Shown piece by piece: positions 42,678 to 46,774 of a DNA stretch of 46,774 bases (the stretch's first letter is position 1; each line of letters starts with the position of its first letter). Source of the DNA: Metamycoplasma spumans ATCC 19526 (GTDB taxonomy: Bacteria > Bacillota_I > Bacilli_A > Mycoplasmatales > Metamycoplasmataceae); the NCBI GenBank assembly GCA_000620005.1, contig JHVF01000006.1:1-46774 (forward strand). Reading direction: 5' to 3'. The notes under the pieces were generated by a model that searched no databases, was not told the origin of the DNA, and was given only the letters and a program-made list of their open reading frames with translations. Both the position numbers and the translations under genes were made by a program.

Positions 42678-45600
42678 TTATTTTTTAAAACGTTTTACTA
42701 ATAAAAAGATTAGAACACCCAATAAAGCTAAGGTAAGAATTGATAAGGTTATAGCAAGTGCATCAACTGGTTTTTTATAACTTTCAACTTCTTGTTTTGA
42801 TTTTTCAATTGCGGCAGATTTAACAGGATTTACATCCTTAATTTGATCTAAGCCATTGATTTGTTCTTTAGCTTTATTTAATTTTTCAATAATACCGTTT
42901 TTGTATTCTTGAGGTAACTTGTTATTATTTTTAATAACTTCAATTTGTTTATCTAAGTCGCTAGTTGCTTCTTCTTTAATTTTAGGTAATAATTGTTTTT
43001 GTAGTTCGTTAAATTTATCAGTGGCTTCTTTTAATTTATTAGCAACTTCTTGAAGATTATCAGCAGATTTAACAGCTGTTTTTAATGCTTCAATTGTAGA
43101 AGCAAATTCTTGTTTTTGTTCAGCTGTAGCAATTTTATCTGATAAGTTAGCAATAATATTGTTAAATTCATCAAGTTTATTATTCACATTTTCTTTAGCT
43201 AATCCTAATACTGAAGCATCCGCTTCTTTAGCTTTATTAATAGCAGCTAAAACATCTTTAAAAGTAATTGAATTCTCAACATTTTTAATTTGTTCAGCAA
43301 TTTTGTTAACAATTTCATTTTTTTGTTCAACTGTTAATAAATTGTCTGAAATAGCTTGAACTTTATTTTTTAAAGGTTGTAATTCTTCTTTGGCTTTTGG
43401 TTTAGCTTTATTTAAAGCTTCATCATATTTTGATTTAGATTCAGCTAAATTATCTGAAGATTCTTTAAAGCTGTTAGCCCCTTCAATATCATTAGCATAT
43501 TGTGCAAATTGATTTGTAAAAGTTGTCTTTTGATCATCTGATAATAAATTAGATGGAACGTTAGCAATTTCTTCTTTATAAGCTAAAACTTTGTTCTTAT
43601 TATCAGCTTTGGTTGAATTTAATGCCTCATTATAAATATTTTTAGCATCATTTAAATTATCTAAAATAGGTTTGGCTTCATTTGCAGAATTAATGGCTTC
43701 TTTTCTTTGTAATAAAGAATTTAATAATGCGTTTCTTTTATCTTCAACTAGAGAATCGTTAGAAGCAGATTTAATGTCTTTTTTAAGAGCTCTAATTTGC
43801 GCGTTTGCATCTTTTTTCAATTTATTTAATAAAGCTTCTTTCGCTTCTTCGTAATTTTCAAATGCATTTTTGATTTCCGATTCAGCCTTTTCGGTTAATA
43901 AACCGCCAATAAGAGCTTTTGCTAATTCTACATTTTTACCAAATTTATTCAATTTTTCTAATTCTTCTTCATATTTAGCTTTAAGATCTGCAGCTTCAGG
44001 GTTAAACGAAACATCTCCAACGGTATGAGCAGAGTTAATGTTTTCAAATAAAGAAACTAATTCATTAGCTCTTTCTTTTAAAGCTTTATATACTGGTTTA
44101 GCACTATTTTTAAAGTTTTCTTTTTCGTAATTTAATGCATTATTAGCGCTTACGGCTTGATTTTTTAAATCTTGAGGCGTTGTTAATTCTTTAATCAATT
44201 TGTCATATGTCGCTTTACTTACATCAAATACAGCTTTTTTAATAGTATCTTCTTCTTCAGTAATTTTTGTAGTAACTTTATTTAATTGCTCTTCATTTGG
44301 GTTACTTAAATCAAATCCTTCTGGCAAGTCAATTGAATATTTACCATTTATAACTTTTGAAGAAACTTCTTTAATTTTAGCAATCTCATCCGCTTTTAAT
44401 GCTGAGGCGTTAGCCGCTGTAGCATCTTCTTTAATTTCTTCATTATAGTGATCCAATGCTTCAACAACACCAGCGGCTCCTGCATTTAATTTATCAAATA
44501 CAGATAAAACCTTTAAACCTTCTGCTAAATTACCTTTATTTTTTTCAGCAGCAGCTTCTAATTTTGAAGCAGCAGGATTTCCGATAGCCCCTGTAGCAAT
44601 AGAGTCTTTAATATATTTATTTTTATCAATTACTGAACTTACAACATTTATAAGTCCACTTTTGACAGCCTTATCAATGTCAGCTAGTCATTTATTAATA
44701 ATTTCTGTAAGGGCAGGATTTGTATTCTTCAATTGGTTTAATTCTGCTTTAAGTTCATCAATTTTAGGTTGCAATTCTTCTAATTTTTTAGCACCATCTA
44801 AATCTTTAAATTCATTATAAAAGAATGCTTTTTTATCAAGCGCAATCACGTTATAAATTTTATTGTTTAAATAGTTATTTATTGTTCCATAAAATCAACC
44901 GTTTTCAGTTGTAAGTGCTTTAGTTTTTCATGCAGTAACATTGTTGTATTGTTTACCGTAGAAAGTACCTGTAAATTTAGATGCTCCTCTAGAATATGTA
45001 CCTTTTCTCATCATATAGATAGAAATTGGCATATCTGCAGGTTTGAAGTTAAAGTTTGTTATAAAGTATTTATGTCCATTTCTGTTTGTGTTATATACTT
45101 TATACATGTTATTCATGCCTTCATTAATTTTTGTTAATCAAGCTTCATTAGTTTGTGATAAATTGGCAGGATTATTGTAATAAATTTTTGAAAGTTCAAC
45201 AAATGTGTCGATATTCGCTTTTGGATAAAGGTTTCATTCGCCACTATCAATAAATCAACCTCCACTTTGGATTAATTTAAAGTTATCTCCAGGTACTCCA
45301 TCACCTGTTTTTAATTCAAAGTGATTATTTCTATCATTTGTGCCGCTATTTGCATAATAGTGAAATAGTAAGTTATCAATTTCAGCATCGCTTGCTAAAT
45401 TACCAATTAGCATTGTTCAGTTTGAAACTAAACCAACAAAATAATAATCATCTGTTCAATTATTAGGATTTCCCTCTACTTTAGTTGTATTTTGTTTATA
45501 AAAATACTTGATCATAAAATTGTGGTAGTTTACAAAATCTTTTAATTTTGAAAACTCGGGTTCGTTTTTAGACAATATAAAATTAAAAAAATCTATTTTT

Positions 45601-46232
45601 GATTTTAATGCCTTTTTAACAATTTTTGATAAATCATTTGCATTTAAATTATCCCCATCTTTCATTTCAGAAAATAATTCATCAGCTGTTGTTTGGAATT
45701 TTGTGAATTCTTCTTTGTAATCTTCATCTTGCAATAATTCGGATCTTGAAAAGATTCTTAAAGAATCAAAACCATTTTGAATAGTTTCATTTAAATTTTG
45801 GTTTCCTTGTTCTTTCATCAAGTTATTGAAATAGGTTCCACCAAATGTATAAGAAATTAATCTACTGAAGGCTTCTTTTGTTTCTGCAGATAATTCAAAA
45901 ATTTCTTTTCTTACATCATTGTAATTTGCGAATGTCATTGATTCTATCTTTTTGTTTAGGTATTCAACTTGTGAAGCAGTTAAACCACCTTCAAAATTAT
46001 CTCAAATGGCATTTTGAACCATTTTCTTATAACCGTCTTTTAACGAGTCAGCATATTGTTGTTCTCATAGTTCTAATGCCGTTTTAGGAGAAGATGAACT
46101 GTGAACATGCGCAATATCAGATGTTGAATTAGCAACGCTTTCGTTAGTTGACGCTGATAAAACAATAGGTGATAGCGAAGTTAATAAAGCTCCTCCCAAT
46201 ATAGCTTTTAAAACTAATTTACTTTTTTTCAT
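42678..46232 (-). CDS. Large secreted surface protein with C-terminal membrane anchor
   Basis: 1184 residues. The N-terminus is a Sec signal peptide (MKKSKLVLKAILGGALLTSL, cleavage probably after VLSA at about residue 28) without a lipobox. Residues 30-450 form a globular Trp/Tyr/Asn-rich region (many Trp are UGA, for example GGWFIDSGEWNLY). From about 450 on it is Lys/Glu/Ala helical, with four repeats of about 70 residues marked by (N/D)xLL(S/T)xxQK at about 894-1104. A transmembrane helix (ALAITLSILTLALLGVLIFLL) and KRFKK end the protein, anchoring it in the membrane facing out. An AGAGGT site precedes the ATG. The family is not recognised; an adhesin role is likely but inferred. Confidence 0.85.
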
Positions 46233-46290
46233 ATTTACCTCTTTTTAATTAGTCATAGTTTAGTTTAAATAAAAATAAATTTTGTATTTC

Positions 46291-46309
46291 AATTAATTAA
46301 TTAATTAAT
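46291..46309. repeat. Short AATT tandem repeat upstream of the second surface gene
   Basis: (AATT)4-5 about 60-80 bp before the start of the surface gene. It is a short repeat in a probable promoter region where variable-number repeats sometimes control surface antigens. TTGAAA lies next to it. Confidence 0.4.
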
Positions 46310-46440
46310 ACGTTTAATTCATTTAAAAATTTTATTTTTTTATTATAAATAAATCTATATTTAATAATAATTTCACAAAAGATAATTATACACTATTTTA
46401 TTTTTTTATAAAAAAGTTCAAGTTTTCAATATTTTTTGTG

Positions 46441-46489
46441 AATTCTCAAATATTTTGCTACATTGTAATTCTCAATCATTTTGCAACAT
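46441..46489 (+). repeat. Two 23-bp direct repeats, probable IS left-end sites
   Basis: AATTCTCAAATATTTTGCTA and following bases (46441-46463) recur with three mismatches as AATTCTCAATCATTTTGCAA (46467-46489), 26 bp apart. They lie 32 bp before the transposase start, where transposase-binding ends are expected. Confidence 0.55.
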
Positions 46490-46520
46490 CCTATAGTTTA
46501 AAATCATTATAGGAGGTAAA

Positions 46521-46774
46521 ATGAAATATAAAAAAATAGAAATCCAGAATTTAACAGATTTTGAGAAAAAAAGAAAAGATATTTATACAGATATAACTAA
46601 TGGAAAATTAAAAATAAACCAAATCGCCATAAAACACGAGGTTAGTCGTTTTACAGTTTCTAAAATTAAGAAATCTATAAATTTTGACGGAACATTTAAT
46701 GTCTCGCACAAAAATAAAGGAAATAAATATAGACAAAAGTTTAGCGATGATCTTGTAGATTCTGAAATTGAAAA
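46521..46774 (+). CDS. Transposase, N-terminal part (runs off window)
   Basis: The first 84 codons of an open frame with a strong AGGAGG site 4 nt before the ATG. KLKINQIAIKHEVSRFTVSKIKKS forms a helix-turn-helix, followed by VSHKNKGNKYRQKF, a basic linker like that before the DDE domain in IS1202/ISNCY-type transposases. The catalytic domain is beyond the right edge, so the family call is tentative and IS30 or IS3 types are not fully excluded. Direct repeats just upstream support an insertion-sequence left end. Confidence 0.6.
   Translation, partial: MKYKKIEIQNLTDFEKKRKDIYTDITNGKLKINQIAIKHEVSRFTVSKIKKSINFDGTFNVSHKNKGNKYRQKFSDDLVDSEIE

Overview
This window reads as chromosomal DNA of a mycoplasma. 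It is very AT-rich, and at least twenty conserved genes are intact only if UGA is read as tryptophan (for example alaS, recA, pheT, trpS and thrS). From memory, the 16S 5' segment at the left edge resembles the M. hominis cluster (Metamycoplasma), but I could not run a comparison. Genes are packed into short operons with 1-23 nt overlaps. Intrinsic terminators and TATAAT-type -10 boxes are easy to see; -35 boxes are weak.

Layout. 1-600: 5' end of a 16S rRNA gene (minus strand) with its leader and promoter. 600-6375, minus: operon mnmA-alaS-ruvX-DUF1292-methyltransferase-like-greA, in the order of the Bacillus alaS-yrrK-yrzB-yrrM-greA region. 6476-7870, minus: infC-rpmI-rplT behind a long leader with an attenuator-like hairpin and a probable AUU start for infC. 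7902-14919, minus: recA, then ymdB-nusB-tlyA-sufS-sufU-dinB-nadD/yqeK. 15051-19413, minus: rarA-pheS-pheT. 19461-20235, minus: two small membrane proteins. 20268-21580, minus: rpsF-ssb-rpsR behind a hairpin that hides the rpsF ribosome binding site. 22260-31013, plus: one very large surface-protein gene with GA-like modules, tandem helical repeats and a C-terminal discoidin domain, cut in frame by a single TAA at 27228. 31294-32595, minus, and 32700-33257, plus: a CorC/HlyC-type membrane protein divergent from peptide deformylase. 33300-38905, minus: a three-gene operon of a membrane-anchored, cysteine-less PTS EIIB-like protein, a 1388-residue SF1 helicase with a nuclease-like domain and an acidic tail, and a single-pass membrane protein. 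39065-41831, plus: trpS-thrS. 41846-46232, minus: a hypothetical protein and a second large surface protein with a signal peptide and a C-terminal anchor. 46441-end, plus: the left part of an insertion sequence.

Most of the window is housekeeping: translation (six synthetase or ribosomal operons, GreA, NusB, IF3, deformylase), tRNA/rRNA modification (MnmA, TlyA), DNA repair (RecA, RarA, RuvX, Pol IV, SSB), sulfur mobilisation (SufS/SufU, which could feed MnmA) and NAD synthesis. The accessory and most interesting parts are the interrupted 2917-codon surface gene, the membrane/helicase operon, the ribosomal leaders and a set of genes that look leaderless.
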